64,000 nucleotides of DNA from Thiosocius sp963808165 (lineage in GTDB: Bacteria > Pseudomonadota > Gammaproteobacteria > Chromatiales > Chromatiaceae): positions 1 through 64,000 of the forward strand of contig CAWEET010000023.1 of NCBI GenBank assembly GCA_963808165.1. Direction: 5' to 3'. The position numbers were made by a program, and so were the translations under genes. This document shows positions 52,030 to 60,807 of this stretch, piece after piece. The first letter of the stretch is position 1. Each line of letters opens with the position of its first letter. The notes under the pieces are model-generated. The model had not been told where the DNA came from. It saw only the letters and a program-made list of their open reading frames with translations, and ran no database searches.

Positions 52030-52341
52030 CTAGAGTTCGCCGAGCTTGGCCATCTCCCTGGCGACCAGATAGTAAAAGGTCACCCGATGCTTCTGGCGGT
52101 CGCCCTGCATCGTCTCGCAGACCTTACCGATTACCGCATCGGCCGCGCCGGCATCCACTGCGCCGAGCTTCTTTATGCACCACTTTTCCCGCACCCGGTC
52201 AAGTTCCGACCGGTCCGAACAAGACACCAATTCGGCGTCCTTGCTCTGCAGTGCAATGCCCAGGTGCTTGACGATCTTCTGCACCACGTCGGCATCCGCA
52301 GCGGCATCGTAGCGTTGCACGTCGGCCAGATAATCCCTCAT
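52030..52341 (-). CDS. DUF2853 family protein
   Basis: 103-residue protein matching DUF2853: MRDYLADVQRYDAAADADVVQKIVKHLGIALQSKDAELVSCSDRSELDRVREKWCIKKLG. Two cysteines (SCSD and KWCIKKLG) are in family positions. Helical, soluble, unknown function. AGGA lies five bases before the ATG. Isolated between pckA and the CarS-like gene; the 124-base spacer towards pckA has no recognised feature. Confidence 0.85.
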   Translation of the reverse strand: MRDYLADVQRYDAAADADVVQKIVKHLGIALQSKDAELVSCSDRSELDRVREKWCIKKLGAVDAGAADAVIGKVCETMQGDRQKHRVTFYYLVAREMAKLGEL

Positions 52342-52740
52342 TGATCCTATCCCCTTGCAGATTCGATGATGACCAGCGGAAACAGGTTACTCTCGTTGGA
52401 TCGAGCGCCGTGCCCCGCCGCAGGCCAGGTAGCATACCCTAACTCCAGGACGGCCAAGTCTCGTCGTATCGGTGATCTGTCTCGATCTGGTCGAACCCTG
52501 CACGCTCGGAGCGACATGGGTCCAAGGCGCCCACCGGGAACTTGGGGCACCGGCGACTGGAACTCTGTGTGATGAAAACGACCCGGCGACGCCTGCGTAA
52601 CCGCCGAGGCACCCGGCTTGCGACGGCCACCGCCGGTCGCCGACCCCACCGGTTCTGCCAGGCGCATCGCCCCTGCTAAACTGGCCGCCTCGTGCACGCA
52701 AGGCTGGGGTAGCCGGGCGCAGGCCGCGGTGAGGCGCCCA
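52342..52740. other. Intergenic region, no gene recognised
   Basis: About 400 bases divergent from DUF2853 and leading to the CarS-like gene. Open frames here are short and without recognisable motifs. Neither repeat family was detected. It probably holds the two divergent promoters, but no confident -35/-10 pair was found. Confidence 0.5.
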
Positions 52741-53244
52741 ATGACACCAGGCACTGCAGTACTGATGGACGCATTCCTGATACTGATGCTGCTACTGACT
52801 GCCAACGGCAGCCCGATCGTCGCCGGGATGATGCTGGGCGAGCGCGGCAACGCCCCGCTCGATCTCGGCCACCGGCTCGCTGACGGCAGGCCGGTGCTGG
52901 GGCCGTCAAAGACCCTACGCGGCGTGCTGGCCGCAGTGCTGGCGACCACGGCGCTCGCTTCGGTCTTCCACTACGGGTGGAAGATCGGCCTGGTCATCGG
53001 CTCACTGGCGATGCTCGGCGACGCCCTTTCCAGCTTCATCAAACGACGTCTCGGCATGCCATCCGGCAGCATGGCCCTCGGCCTGGACCATGTGCCCGAA
53101 GCCCTGTTTCCGCTGCTCGCATGCAAACCGCTGCTGGAGCTCTCCTGGAATCGGGTGCTCGCGCTGACAGTGGGATTCATGATCGCCAACTTACTGCTGT
53201 CGCGCGTGCTGTTTCATCTTGGCCTGCGCGAACACCCCTACTGA
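52741..53244 (+). CDS. CDP-archaeol synthase (CarS)-like membrane protein
   Basis: 167 residues with four or five hydrophobic helices. The segment TANGSPIVAGMMLGERGNAPLDLGHRLADGRPVLGPSKTLRG is the CarS/DUF46 signature (N-x-x-P ... D-G-x-R-x-x-D-G-x-P-L-G-P-S-K-T-x-R-G), and GSLAMLGDALSSFIKRRLGMPSGSMALGLDHVPEAL is the CDP-binding acidic part. In archaea CarS activates the ether lipid with CTP; bacterial homologues have no settled role. GAGG 8 bases before the chosen ATG. Ends 14 bases from the converging metallophosphoesterase. Confidence 0.85.
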   Translation: MTPGTAVLMDAFLILMLLLTANGSPIVAGMMLGERGNAPLDLGHRLADGRPVLGPSKTLRGVLAAVLATTALASVFHYGWKIGLVIGSLAMLGDALSSFIKRRLGMPSGSMALGLDHVPEALFPLLACKPLLELSWNRVLALTVGFMIANLLLSRVLFHLGLREHPY

Positions 53245-53258
53245 CGGATGGGCAAGGA

Positions 53259-54197
53259 TCATGCCGGGCTCAGCCGATGCAGCACGACCTCCGGCGGGCA
53301 ATTCAGGCGCACCGGGACGATACAGCTGCCGGCCCCGCTTGAGGTGTAACCCTGCATGCCACCATATTCCCAGGCACCCGAACCCACGAAGCGAGGGCAT
53401 TTCGAATCCAGCGTGATCGGGATGCCGCCGGGCAAACAGATCTGACCACCATGGGTGTGTCCGCACAGCATCAGGTCGAATCCGGCATGCGCGGCCTGTC
53501 GATAGATTTCCGGGGTATGCGACAACAGCACCCACAGGGTATCTGCGTCGTACCCGCTGGCAACAGCGGCCAGGTTGTCCATGCGGTAATAATGAGCGTC
53601 GTCGACGCCGGCGAGGTGCAGCGCTTCGGGGCCGCGCTGAATCGCGACCGTCTCGTTGATCAGCATACGCACACCCATTGACTCCATCCCGGGCAGCATA
53701 CGGATACTGTCGTGATTGCCGAAGACGCCATAGATCGGCTGCCTGAGCCGCGTACAAAGCCCTGCCATGTGCTCGAGGGCTGCATCGAAAGGTCCGAAGG
53801 TCCGGGCGCGGTAATCGCCGGTAAGCACGCAGATGTCGTAATCCAGCCCCGAGACAAGCTCGACAAGCGCCACCATTGCCGGTGGATTCAGGTCGGCATG
53901 CAGGTCGGTGATGTGCAGAATGGTGAATCCATCGAAAGCCGCCGGTAGCCTCTGCAGGCGCACCTCGTTGTGCCGGACGCGGATCTTCAGCGTATTGCGC
54001 CGGCCGATCCAATACAGTCCGGACAGGCGCAGCGCGTACTCGATCAGCGCATGCCCCGAATACCAGTTTTCCGGGTGAAAGAAGTTCAACCCCTTACCGA
54101 ACACCCTGGGTTCTTTGTCATCCTCGATCCCGAGGCGCTGACGGGCATGGATGCGGCCGAGGCGTTGTTCGAGTAATTGCGCGATATCGTCTTGCAT
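53259..54197 (-). CDS. Calcineurin-like metallophosphoesterase (YaeI/YkuE type)
   Basis: 312 residues. Full set of metal-binding motifs: LHITDLHAD (D-x-H), VLTGDYRAR (G-D), VFGNHDS (G-N-H-D), LLSHTPEIY (H) and LCGHTHGGQICLPGG (G-H-T-H-G-G). This order and GHTHGGQ are typical of the YaeI/YkuE and LpxG-like phosphoesterases. No signal peptide; the first 100 residues are an extra domain (FFHPENWYSGHALIEYALRLSGLYWIG). The substrate could be a lipid pyrophosphate, but that is inference. Start at ATG; an earlier GTG is possible. Confidence 0.87.
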   Translation of the reverse strand: MQDDIAQLLEQRLGRIHARQRLGIEDDKEPRVFGKGLNFFHPENWYSGHALIEYALRLSGLYWIGRRNTLKIRVRHNEVRLQRLPAAFDGFTILHITDLHADLNPPAMVALVELVSGLDYDICVLTGDYRARTFGPFDAALEHMAGLCTRLRQPIYGVFGNHDSIRMLPGMESMGVRMLINETVAIQRGPEALHLAGVDDAHYYRMDNLAAVASGYDADTLWVLLSHTPEIYRQAAHAGFDLMLCGHTHGGQICLPGGIPITLDSKCPRFVGSGAWEYGGMQGYTSSGAGSCIVPVRLNCPPEVVLHRLSPA

Positions 54198-54533
54198 CGA
54201 TGGCCAGGCCAGATCGCCCACGGCACCGCTGCCGCCGACTCTGCATCCAGTCTAACGCAATCGACCAGTCAGACCGGATTCCCACGGCTCTCCTCCAGTC
54301 CCGCACCTCGCTCCCGACTGCTGCCAACCCGGCCCGGTGGGCCGACCTCCCGACGAACAACGAGACAGCTGCTGCGAGCCGGGGATTGGACCGGGGCCTG
54401 CGCGAAGGCGGCGCGCCGGAATGGCAGTGTCGCGCGAACAACCTCTTGTGCAGCGCGGCACTCGGTCATGCCAACTGCCCGGGCGCTTGTTACTATCCGA
54501 AATGATTGGGCCAATCAACCAAAGGAAAACACC
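54198..54533. other. Intergenic region upstream of cytochrome c'
   Basis: About 335 bases between the divergent metallophosphoesterase and the cytochrome c' gene. Short frames here look like chance. Not related to either repeat family. AAAGGAAA just before the cytochrome ATG is its ribosome-binding site. No promoter could be assigned with confidence. Confidence 0.5.
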
Positions 54534-54977
54534 ATGATCAAAACCACCATCATCACCGCCCTGCTGGTCGCCGCCGCACCGGCGGCACTCGCGGAGAATC
54601 CCGAAGACTTCATCAAATACCGCCAGGCCATGATGAAGGCGATCGGCGGCCATACCGGGGCCGCCAGCCAGATCGTGCGTGGCAAGGTAAACCCCGAGGG
54701 TGCGCTGCAGATGCACGCCAATGCGCTCGCCGAGCTGTCCAAAGACATCAGCAGCCTGTTCCCCGAGGGATCCGATTTCGGCGAAACCAAGGCCAAAGAG
54801 GAGATCTGGAGCGACTGGGCCAAGTTCGAGAAGGCCGCCGACGAGACCAGAACCGCCACCGCGGTGTTCGCAGAGGCGGTGACAGGCGGCGACGCGGACA
54901 AGATCGGCGCTGCATTCAAAGGCGTCGGCGACTCCTGCAAGGGCTGCCACAAAGATTTCCGCCAGAAGGACGATTGA
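54534..54977 (+). CDS. Cytochrome c'
   Basis: 147 residues: signal peptide MIKTTIITALLVAAAPAALA, then a four-helix bundle cytochrome c' domain (ENPEDFIKYRQAMMKAIGGHTGAASQIVRGK...) with the heme motif C135-K-G-C-H139 close to the C-terminus, exactly the c' arrangement. Cytochromes c' bind NO or act in nitric-oxide stress tolerance and electron transfer in the periplasm (family knowledge). Three bases upstream of a diheme cytochrome gene, so both are probably one unit. Confidence 0.92.
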   Translation: MIKTTIITALLVAAAPAALAENPEDFIKYRQAMMKAIGGHTGAASQIVRGKVNPEGALQMHANALAELSKDISSLFPEGSDFGETKAKEEIWSDWAKFEKAADETRTATAVFAEAVTGGDADKIGAAFKGVGDSCKGCHKDFRQKDD

Positions 54978-54980
54978 CCA

Positions 54981-55814
54981 GTGTGGCAAACGCTGGTAGC
55001 CGTCCTGCTGCTGGCGGCCACCGCCGGTCACGCATCGGAGGGCGAGTACCTGTTTGGTGCCGCGGGCTGTCTCGCCTGCCACACGGCGGAAAATGGCCCA
55101 CCGCTGGCGGGTGGGCGGGCGCTGGAGACACCGTTCGGCGTGTTCTATGCACCCAACATCTCCCCGGACCGCGAGACCGGTATCGGCGGCTGGACCAGGG
55201 CGCAGTTCATTGCCGCACTGAAGCACGGGACGGCGCCGGACGGTAGCGCCTATTTCCCGGCGTTTCCGTATACCTCGTACCGCCGGATGAGTGATGCGGA
55301 CGCCGGCCTGATTTTCGACTACCTGCAGACCGTCCAGCCGCAACGCCAGGTGAATCGGGAGCACGAACTGCCCTGGTGGCTGGCACGTTGGATGATCAGG
55401 CTGTGGCAGTGGTGGGTGTTGGATGACCCCGAACCCGCCCCGCCCGCGGTTCGAGACGACCAGGTGCTCAGCCGTGGCCACTACTTGGTCGAAGCGCTGG
55501 GACACTGTGGCGAATGCCACACCCCGCGCAACTGGCTGGGCGTCTCGATTCGCTCACGCCACCTCGCCGGCACGCGCGACGGGCCGGACGGCGACAAGAT
55601 CCCGAACATCACTCCCGACCGCGACGACGGCATCGGCAAATGGGACGCCGACGATCTCGGATGGTTTCTGGAATCGGGCGAACTGCCGGATGGGGACTAC
55701 ACCGGCGGGCTGATGACCGAGGTGGTGGACAATGCCACGTCGAGACTGACCGCCGCAGATCGGGGTGCGATGGTCGCATACCTCAGGTCAATCGAGCCGC
55801 TGCCCGGGCCCTGA
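54981..55814 (+). CDS. Diheme cytochrome c
   Basis: 277 residues from a GTG start: signal peptide MWQTLVAVLLLAATAGHA, first heme C30-L-A-C-H34, second heme C176-G-E-C-H180. Each domain has the Met-side segments (APNISPDRETGIGGW, PNITPDRDDGIGKW) typical of alcohol/gluconate dehydrogenase-type cytochrome subunits. Trp-rich LPWWLARWMIRLWQWW links the domains and may contact the membrane. Pairs with cytochrome c' upstream; no dehydrogenase catalytic subunit is adjacent. Ends 19 bases from the converging LolA-like gene. Confidence 0.88.
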   Translation: MWQTLVAVLLLAATAGHASEGEYLFGAAGCLACHTAENGPPLAGGRALETPFGVFYAPNISPDRETGIGGWTRAQFIAALKHGTAPDGSAYFPAFPYTSYRRMSDADAGLIFDYLQTVQPQRQVNREHELPWWLARWMIRLWQWWVLDDPEPAPPAVRDDQVLSRGHYLVEALGHCGECHTPRNWLGVSIRSRHLAGTRDGPDGDKIPNITPDRDDGIGKWDADDLGWFLESGELPDGDYTGGLMTEVVDNATSRLTAADRGAMVAYLRSIEPLPGP

Positions 55815-55833
55815 GCCGGCGGCAGTATCAGGC

Positions 55834-56748
55834 TTACTGGCGGATCCGGCGGAGCGTGTGTTCGCTCCACAGGCCCGGATCCATATCGCCGTTCCAGCGC
55901 ACCGAATCGGGCGCCACGTAGGCCATACCCTCCTGGCCGCTGCCCTCGGTCAGGGCATACCAATAGACCCAGTACTGCGCTCGCGGGTCCTCGAGGCCCA
56001 TCGAGCGCCACGACTTGTCGATGCGCTTCACGACCTCACCGGCGCGGTAGTAAACAGAGCGATAGTCGGCAAAGGTTTCCGTGTCCACCCAGGTCACACG
56101 CTCATCGTAGCCGAGGTCCGAACGGTGCGGGCGACTGCGTAGTCTGTAGACCGACCGACCACGCGTTTCGCAGTCGCCGGCAGGCAGCCCGCTCGTGTAT
56201 CGGCCGCCCTGCCCCTCGGCCAACTGCACGGTGCCGAGACACTCGCCGAAGGTCTCCCGAGCCAACAGTTCGTGCGCCTCGTCCTCCGGCCGGCGAATAT
56301 AGATGTCACCGTAGCTGAGGTTCGAGCCGCCCCAGCTCTGTGATGCATCCGGTTCGCTGAAGCGCCGCACCTTGCGCAGCGACGGCAACCAGATCGCATA
56401 CGCCCGGCCTTGCCCAGGGTCGCTGTGGTCAGTCACAAGAATGCCGGTGCCGCGCAGCTTGCCGCTGCGGAAGACGACCAGGTCGCGTGCGGCAATCGCG
56501 TCGTCTTCAGGATAGTCGTTGCGGCGCCAACGCTCGAAAGTGTTGACTCGCGTGCGCCCGTTGGCGGCGCGATTGAGCACCACGACACGACCGTCACGGT
56601 CTCCATAGCTGACGTTGCGCAGCGCATTGAAGCGGTTGACGTAGTCCACCTGACGCGCGATGTCCTCGCCGCTGAGCGGCGTCGCCGCAGCCGACACCGC
56701 GCAGGCCAGCAGCCAGCCCAGTAGATTGCAGATTCCGATGACTCGCAT
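55834..56748 (-). CDS. Outer-membrane lipoprotein-sorting (LolA-like) protein
   Basis: 304 residues with a signal peptide (MRVIGICNLLGWLLACAVSAAAT). The mature part is beta-rich and resembles the COG2834/LolA-like group often called outer membrane lipoprotein-sorting protein: RDGRVVVLNRAANGRTRVNTFERWRR, GTGILVTDHSDPGQGRAYAIWLPSLRKVRRFSEPDASQSWGGSNLSYGDIY. These proteins are distinct from true LolA and often sit with RND-type permeases, which are absent here. Divergent from the PutP-type symporter. Function unknown in detail. Confidence 0.8.
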   Translation of the reverse strand: MRVIGICNLLGWLLACAVSAAATPLSGEDIARQVDYVNRFNALRNVSYGDRDGRVVVLNRAANGRTRVNTFERWRRNDYPEDDAIAARDLVVFRSGKLRGTGILVTDHSDPGQGRAYAIWLPSLRKVRRFSEPDASQSWGGSNLSYGDIYIRRPEDEAHELLARETFGECLGTVQLAEGQGGRYTSGLPAGDCETRGRSVYRLRSRPHRSDLGYDERVTWVDTETFADYRSVYYRAGEVVKRIDKSWRSMGLEDPRAQYWVYWYALTEGSGQEGMAYVAPDSVRWNGDMDPGLWSEHTLRRIRQ

Positions 56749-56945
56749 GCGAAAGCCTGATCCCCCATGACACCGGCAGGCGTATGCCTGACCCCGACCG
56801 CCGGCCAAAGGCATGCAGTGGAAGCGACAGCATTGCCACATGGTCCCAGCTTACGTCATCGGCACGCCGACCGGGGTCTCTGCAGACCGCTTGAGCCAGA
56901 CCGGTGGTCTGCCTACACTGGCTCAACATCCACGAAGTCCGTCCG

Positions 56946-58394
56946 ATGACCCAAGACAACTGGCTTATCTCCGCGACCTTTACGGCCTATGTCGTGTTCA
57001 TGCTGTACCTCGGCTGGAGGGCCAGCCGACGGCTGCACGATTTCAGGGATTACCTGCTCGCCGGGCGTGGCCTCGGCCGCTGGGTAACCGCACTCTCCGC
57101 GGGCGCCTCCGATATGAGCGGCTGGCTACTGCTGGGGCTGCCGGGCTATGCCTACCTGTCCGGTTTGGAGGCTGGATGGCTGGTGCTCGGCCTGGCCGTC
57201 GGCAGCTATGCCAACTGGCGTATGGTCGCACCGCGGCTGCGGCCGGCGACCGAACAGGCTGGCGACGCACTTACGATCCCGGCCTACCTCGAGCGGCGTT
57301 TCGATGACCGGTCGGGGGTCCTGCGCATCACCGCCGCGCTGCTGGTGCTGGTGTTCTTTCTCTTCTACACGTCCTCCGGTCTGGTAGCGGCTGGCAAGCT
57401 GTTCGAGGAGGTATTCGGCCTGCCCTATCTCGGCGCCGTGGCCGTGGGCACGGTGGTGATCGTCGTCTACACGCTGCTGGGTGGCTTTCTCGCCGTGTCC
57501 TGGACCGACCTGGCCCAGGGTCTGTTGATGGCCGCCGCACTGCTCATCGTTCCACTGCTGGTGGTCGCACTGCAGGGTGGGCCCGGCGCCTCGATTGCCG
57601 AGCTGCAGGCGAGGAACCCCGCACTGCTCGACGTCTTGAGCGATGCCGCCGGCGAGCCGCTCAGCCTGCTCGCCGTGCTTTCTCTGATGGCCTGGGGCCT
57701 GGGCTATTTCGGCCAACCGCACATACTGGCGCGCTTCATGGCGGTAAAGTCGGTCGATATGATCCCGGCGGCGCGGCGCATCGCCATCGGCTGGACGCTG
57801 CTCGGCATGCTCGGCGCCATGGCGGTCGGCCTGACCGGCGCCGGCTGGCTCGATCCCGCGCTCGCGGAAGGCGACGCGGAGAAGGTATTCATCCTGCTCA
57901 CTGCACAGTTGTTTCACCCGCTGATCGCCGGTCTGCTGCTGGCCGCGATACTGGCGGCGATCATGAGCACCGCCGATTCGCAGCTGTTGGTGGCAGCCTC
58001 AGCGCTGTCCGAAGACCTGTATCGTGCAGCCTTTGGACGAAAGGCGAACGACCGCCGGATGATTGCGGTCGCGCGCGTGGCCGTGGTAACGATTGCGACC
58101 TTCGCGTTCCTCCTCGCGACCGACCCCGAAAGCACGGTGCTGGACCTGGTCGCCTATGCCTGGGCCGGCTTCGGGGCGACCTTCGGGCCGGTCATACTGC
58201 TCTCGCTGTACTGGCCGCGCATGGGCCGCGCATCTGCACTGGCCGGCATGCTGGGCGGCGGCCTGACGGTGTGGGGATGGAAGACCCTGGAGGGCGGCTG
58301 GTTCGATCTCTACGAGCTGCTTCCGGCCTTCCTGGTTTCGCTCTGCCTGTGTCTGCTGGTCGGCTGGCTGCGCCCGGCCAAAGCACCGCGCTGA
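56946..58394 (+). CDS. putP: Sodium/proline symporter family protein (PutP-like)
   Basis: 482-residue sodium:solute symporter with about 13 membrane helices. ALSAGASDMSGWLLLGLPGYAYLSGLEAGWLVLG carries the PutP-type Na+/proline-binding region (S-A-x-A-S-D-M-S-G-W), and AAIMSTADSQLLVAASALSEDLY the second sodium-site serines. These motifs favour proline over pantothenate or acetate as substrate. No putA or regulator is next to it. An earlier ATG 14 codons upstream is possible but extends the N-terminus unusually. Confidence 0.88.
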   Translation: MTQDNWLISATFTAYVVFMLYLGWRASRRLHDFRDYLLAGRGLGRWVTALSAGASDMSGWLLLGLPGYAYLSGLEAGWLVLGLAVGSYANWRMVAPRLRPATEQAGDALTIPAYLERRFDDRSGVLRITAALLVLVFFLFYTSSGLVAAGKLFEEVFGLPYLGAVAVGTVVIVVYTLLGGFLAVSWTDLAQGLLMAAALLIVPLLVVALQGGPGASIAELQARNPALLDVLSDAAGEPLSLLAVLSLMAWGLGYFGQPHILARFMAVKSVDMIPAARRIAIGWTLLGMLGAMAVGLTGAGWLDPALAEGDAEKVFILLTAQLFHPLIAGLLLAAILAAIMSTADSQLLVAASALSEDLYRAAFGRKANDRRMIAVARVAVVTIATFAFLLATDPESTVLDLVAYAWAGFGATFGPVILLSLYWPRMGRASALAGMLGGGLTVWGWKTLEGGWFDLYELLPAFLVSLCLCLLVGWLRPAKAPR

Positions 58395-58423
58395 CCCGGG
58401 CCGCCCGCCGGCGCGGCCGCGGC

Positions 58424-60430
58424 TCAACTACCGATCACACCACCGTCCCGCTTGGTGATCACCACCACTGAGGGACGCGGTGGTACACCGTCGCGGAAAT
58501 CCGGCCAGCGCGTCGCCGGGTCCTCGAACGTCGAACTGCGCTCGAAACCGGGATAATCCCTGGTGCCGTCGGATGCCGGGTGCTGAACCGCGACGAACAG
58601 GGTCTTGCCGTCCGGCGTGAAGCAGGGACCGCACATCTCGGCGCCGACCGGCACACGGAAAAACATCTTGCCGGTGGCCCGCCCAGCCCCCTCGGTCTGC
58701 AACGCCCAGACGCCGTCGGCGCTGCCCGAGGCCCTGCTCCAGTTGCCGCCCTGGTCAGTGCTGACCCAAAGCCGGCCTTCGGGATCGACCGCACAGTTGT
58801 CCGGACAGGCAAACCAGCCATGCTCGCTGGTTGCGGGGTTCCACAGGGCGGCGACCGCGGGGTCTGCCGGGTCGCCAGCCTTGACCAGGATCTCCCAGCG
58901 CCCGTGCGTCGCCGCATGGTCGCCGTCCGGCGCGCTCAGCTCCAGCACGTGCCCCCAGAGATTCGCCGCACGTGGATTGGCCGGGTCGACTGCATCCGGA
59001 TGGCGCTTGTAGTTGTTGGTCAGCATGACATACACACGGCCGTTCATCGGGTTGGGCTCGACGTCCTCCGGCCGGTCCATCGGCGTGGCACCGAGCAGCG
59101 TGGCGGCGCGGCGCGCCTCGACCACGACGTCGGCCTGGCTGGCAAAGCCGTTATCGGCGGTGAGCCGGTCGTGGCCCTGCACCAGCGGCAGCCATTCGAG
59201 CGAACCGTTGGCATTGAACTTCGCTGCATACAGCGTCCCACGGTCGAGCAGGTCTTGGTTGGCGGCACGATGTTGCAGATCCACCGGGTCTGCGCTAACG
59301 AACTTGTATAGAAACTCGAAGCGCTGATCGTCACCCGAGTAGACCACGAGGCGACCGTCCTTGTTGACGATGGATTCGGCGCCCTCATGCTTGAACCTGC
59401 CGAGCGCCGTGCGCTTGACCGGCATCGAATCGGGGTCCAGCGGATCGACCTCGACCACCCAGCCGAAGAGATTCGCAGCGTTCGGCTCGCGGTCCAGATC
59501 GAAGCGTTCGTAATGTCGCCCCCAGGCATATCGCCTGCCGGGGATACCGTAGCGCTGGTAGCTGGCCTGCTCCGGATTGTTGCCCAGGCCGCCGATGAAG
59601 TAGTTGTGGAAGTTCTCCTCGGCCATCAGGTAAGTCCCCCAGGGAGTGATCCCGCCGGCACAGTTGTTGATCGTCCCGATCACCTTGCGCCCGGCGGGAT
59701 CCGCGACAGTCTTGAGGCGCCGATGGCCGGCCGCCGGACCGGACAGCCGCATCGGTGTGTCCAGCGCAGAGATGCGCCGCGCGTAACGGCTGTCCTGCAC
59801 TACGCGCCACTTTCCGGCGGCCTTTTGCACCTCGATGATGGAGCCGCCGTGACACGCCATCTCGATGTCGACAATCTCTCTGCTGGCCTTGCTGAACGCC
59901 GCATCGTGCCTGCCCAGTCCGGGAAACATGAGCTCTTCGTCGGTGTACTCGTGGTTGACGCAAAGCAGGCCGTGATCCGGGTTTTCCGAACCGAACGGTA
60001 GCGGGATGTAACCGATGTAATCGTTGTTGTAACCGAATTGTTTGAGCTGGGCTGCCGCCGACTGCGAGTGCGGGTCGAACTCCGGGGCACCGGACAATAC
60101 CGAGTCGCCCCAACGAATCAGCACATCGGCGTCGTAACCCGATGCAACGTGATGTGTGCCATCAACCCCGTGGGCGATCTCGGCGAAACCGAAAGGCGCC
60201 TGGGAGGGCTCGGCCGGGGCGCCGGTGGCCCGCGCCCGACTGAGCAATGGCAAGGCCCCCAGGGTCCCGAGCGCCGTGACACCGAGCGCACCGCGGAGCA
60301 ACTCGCGGCGGCTGAAGCGCTGCCCAATGATATCGCCGAGCGTCGCCTCGGTGGACGGGTTGAGCGCTACGTCCTCGAGGGATTCCAAGTATTCTGCGCG
60401 GCTGGAAAAGGGCTTTTGCGATTGGTCCAT
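58424..60430 (-). CDS. PhoX-family alkaline phosphatase (DUF839), Tat-exported
   Basis: 668 residues. A twin-arginine signal is visible at R41-R42 (RFSRRELLRGALGVTALGTLGALPLLSRARA), so the folded enzyme is exported by Tat. The mature region is the PhoX/DUF839 beta-propeller with VNHEYTDEELMFPG, NNCAGGITPWGTYLMAEENFHNYF, NPMNGRVYVMLTNN and PDNCAVDPEGRLWVSTDQGG, segments that hold the Fe/Ca cofactor ligands in PhoX. Expected to release phosphate from organic esters in the periplasm for uptake by the Pst system encoded at 17-22 kb. No clear Pho box upstream; a family II repeat lies 65 bases away. Confidence 0.9.
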   Translation of the reverse strand: MDQSQKPFSSRAEYLESLEDVALNPSTEATLGDIIGQRFSRRELLRGALGVTALGTLGALPLLSRARATGAPAEPSQAPFGFAEIAHGVDGTHHVASGYDADVLIRWGDSVLSGAPEFDPHSQSAAAQLKQFGYNNDYIGYIPLPFGSENPDHGLLCVNHEYTDEELMFPGLGRHDAAFSKASREIVDIEMACHGGSIIEVQKAAGKWRVVQDSRYARRISALDTPMRLSGPAAGHRRLKTVADPAGRKVIGTINNCAGGITPWGTYLMAEENFHNYFIGGLGNNPEQASYQRYGIPGRRYAWGRHYERFDLDREPNAANLFGWVVEVDPLDPDSMPVKRTALGRFKHEGAESIVNKDGRLVVYSGDDQRFEFLYKFVSADPVDLQHRAANQDLLDRGTLYAAKFNANGSLEWLPLVQGHDRLTADNGFASQADVVVEARRAATLLGATPMDRPEDVEPNPMNGRVYVMLTNNYKRHPDAVDPANPRAANLWGHVLELSAPDGDHAATHGRWEILVKAGDPADPAVAALWNPATSEHGWFACPDNCAVDPEGRLWVSTDQGGNWSRASGSADGVWALQTEGAGRATGKMFFRVPVGAEMCGPCFTPDGKTLFVAVQHPASDGTRDYPGFERSSTFEDPATRWPDFRDGVPPRPSVVVITKRDGGVIGS

Positions 60431-60494
60431 GTCCAATGTCCTGGGTTTGGAAAACAGTCGATCGGTCGGCCGTACGATGGCGCGGCCGAAACTC

Positions 60495-60660
60495 AATGTC
60501 GCATGATCATCGAGTCGGCAGCGATTGAACAGGGCTCCGGCGTGTTCGATCCGCGGGCATTTGCCCTAGGGAGGAGGCGGCAGTCGCGCCGCCAGGGACG
60601 GATTCACGGCGTTCGGTGAGTCGAATGCGCCGGGGTGCAAGTACCGCGGTCAGCGCCATT
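60495..60660 (-). repeat. Family II dispersed hairpin repeat, copy 4 (166 bp, inverted)
   Basis: On the minus strand it begins AATGGCGCTGACC and continues CTTGCACCCCGGCGCATTCGA, CCGTGAATCCGTCC, CGACTGCCGCCTCC and ATCGAACACGCCGGAGC. All are close matches in the same order to copy 1 (CTTGTGCCCCGGCGCATTCGA and so on), and it ends near CGACATT. Length is as in copy 1. It fills the middle of the 377-base gap between phoX and the dsbD-like gene, where no gene was seen. Confidence 0.7.
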
Positions 60661-60807
60661 GCGGCCAAGCCGATCTGGCTCGAGGGTCACGGGCAGACTG
60701 CTTGGCGGCCTGAGTCAACTCCGCTGCCCAGGTCGGGTGGAGAAAACTATTTCTGAATCGAGCGGACTAAGCCACGAGGCGACCTGCGCCGCCCGGGAGC
60801 AACCCTG

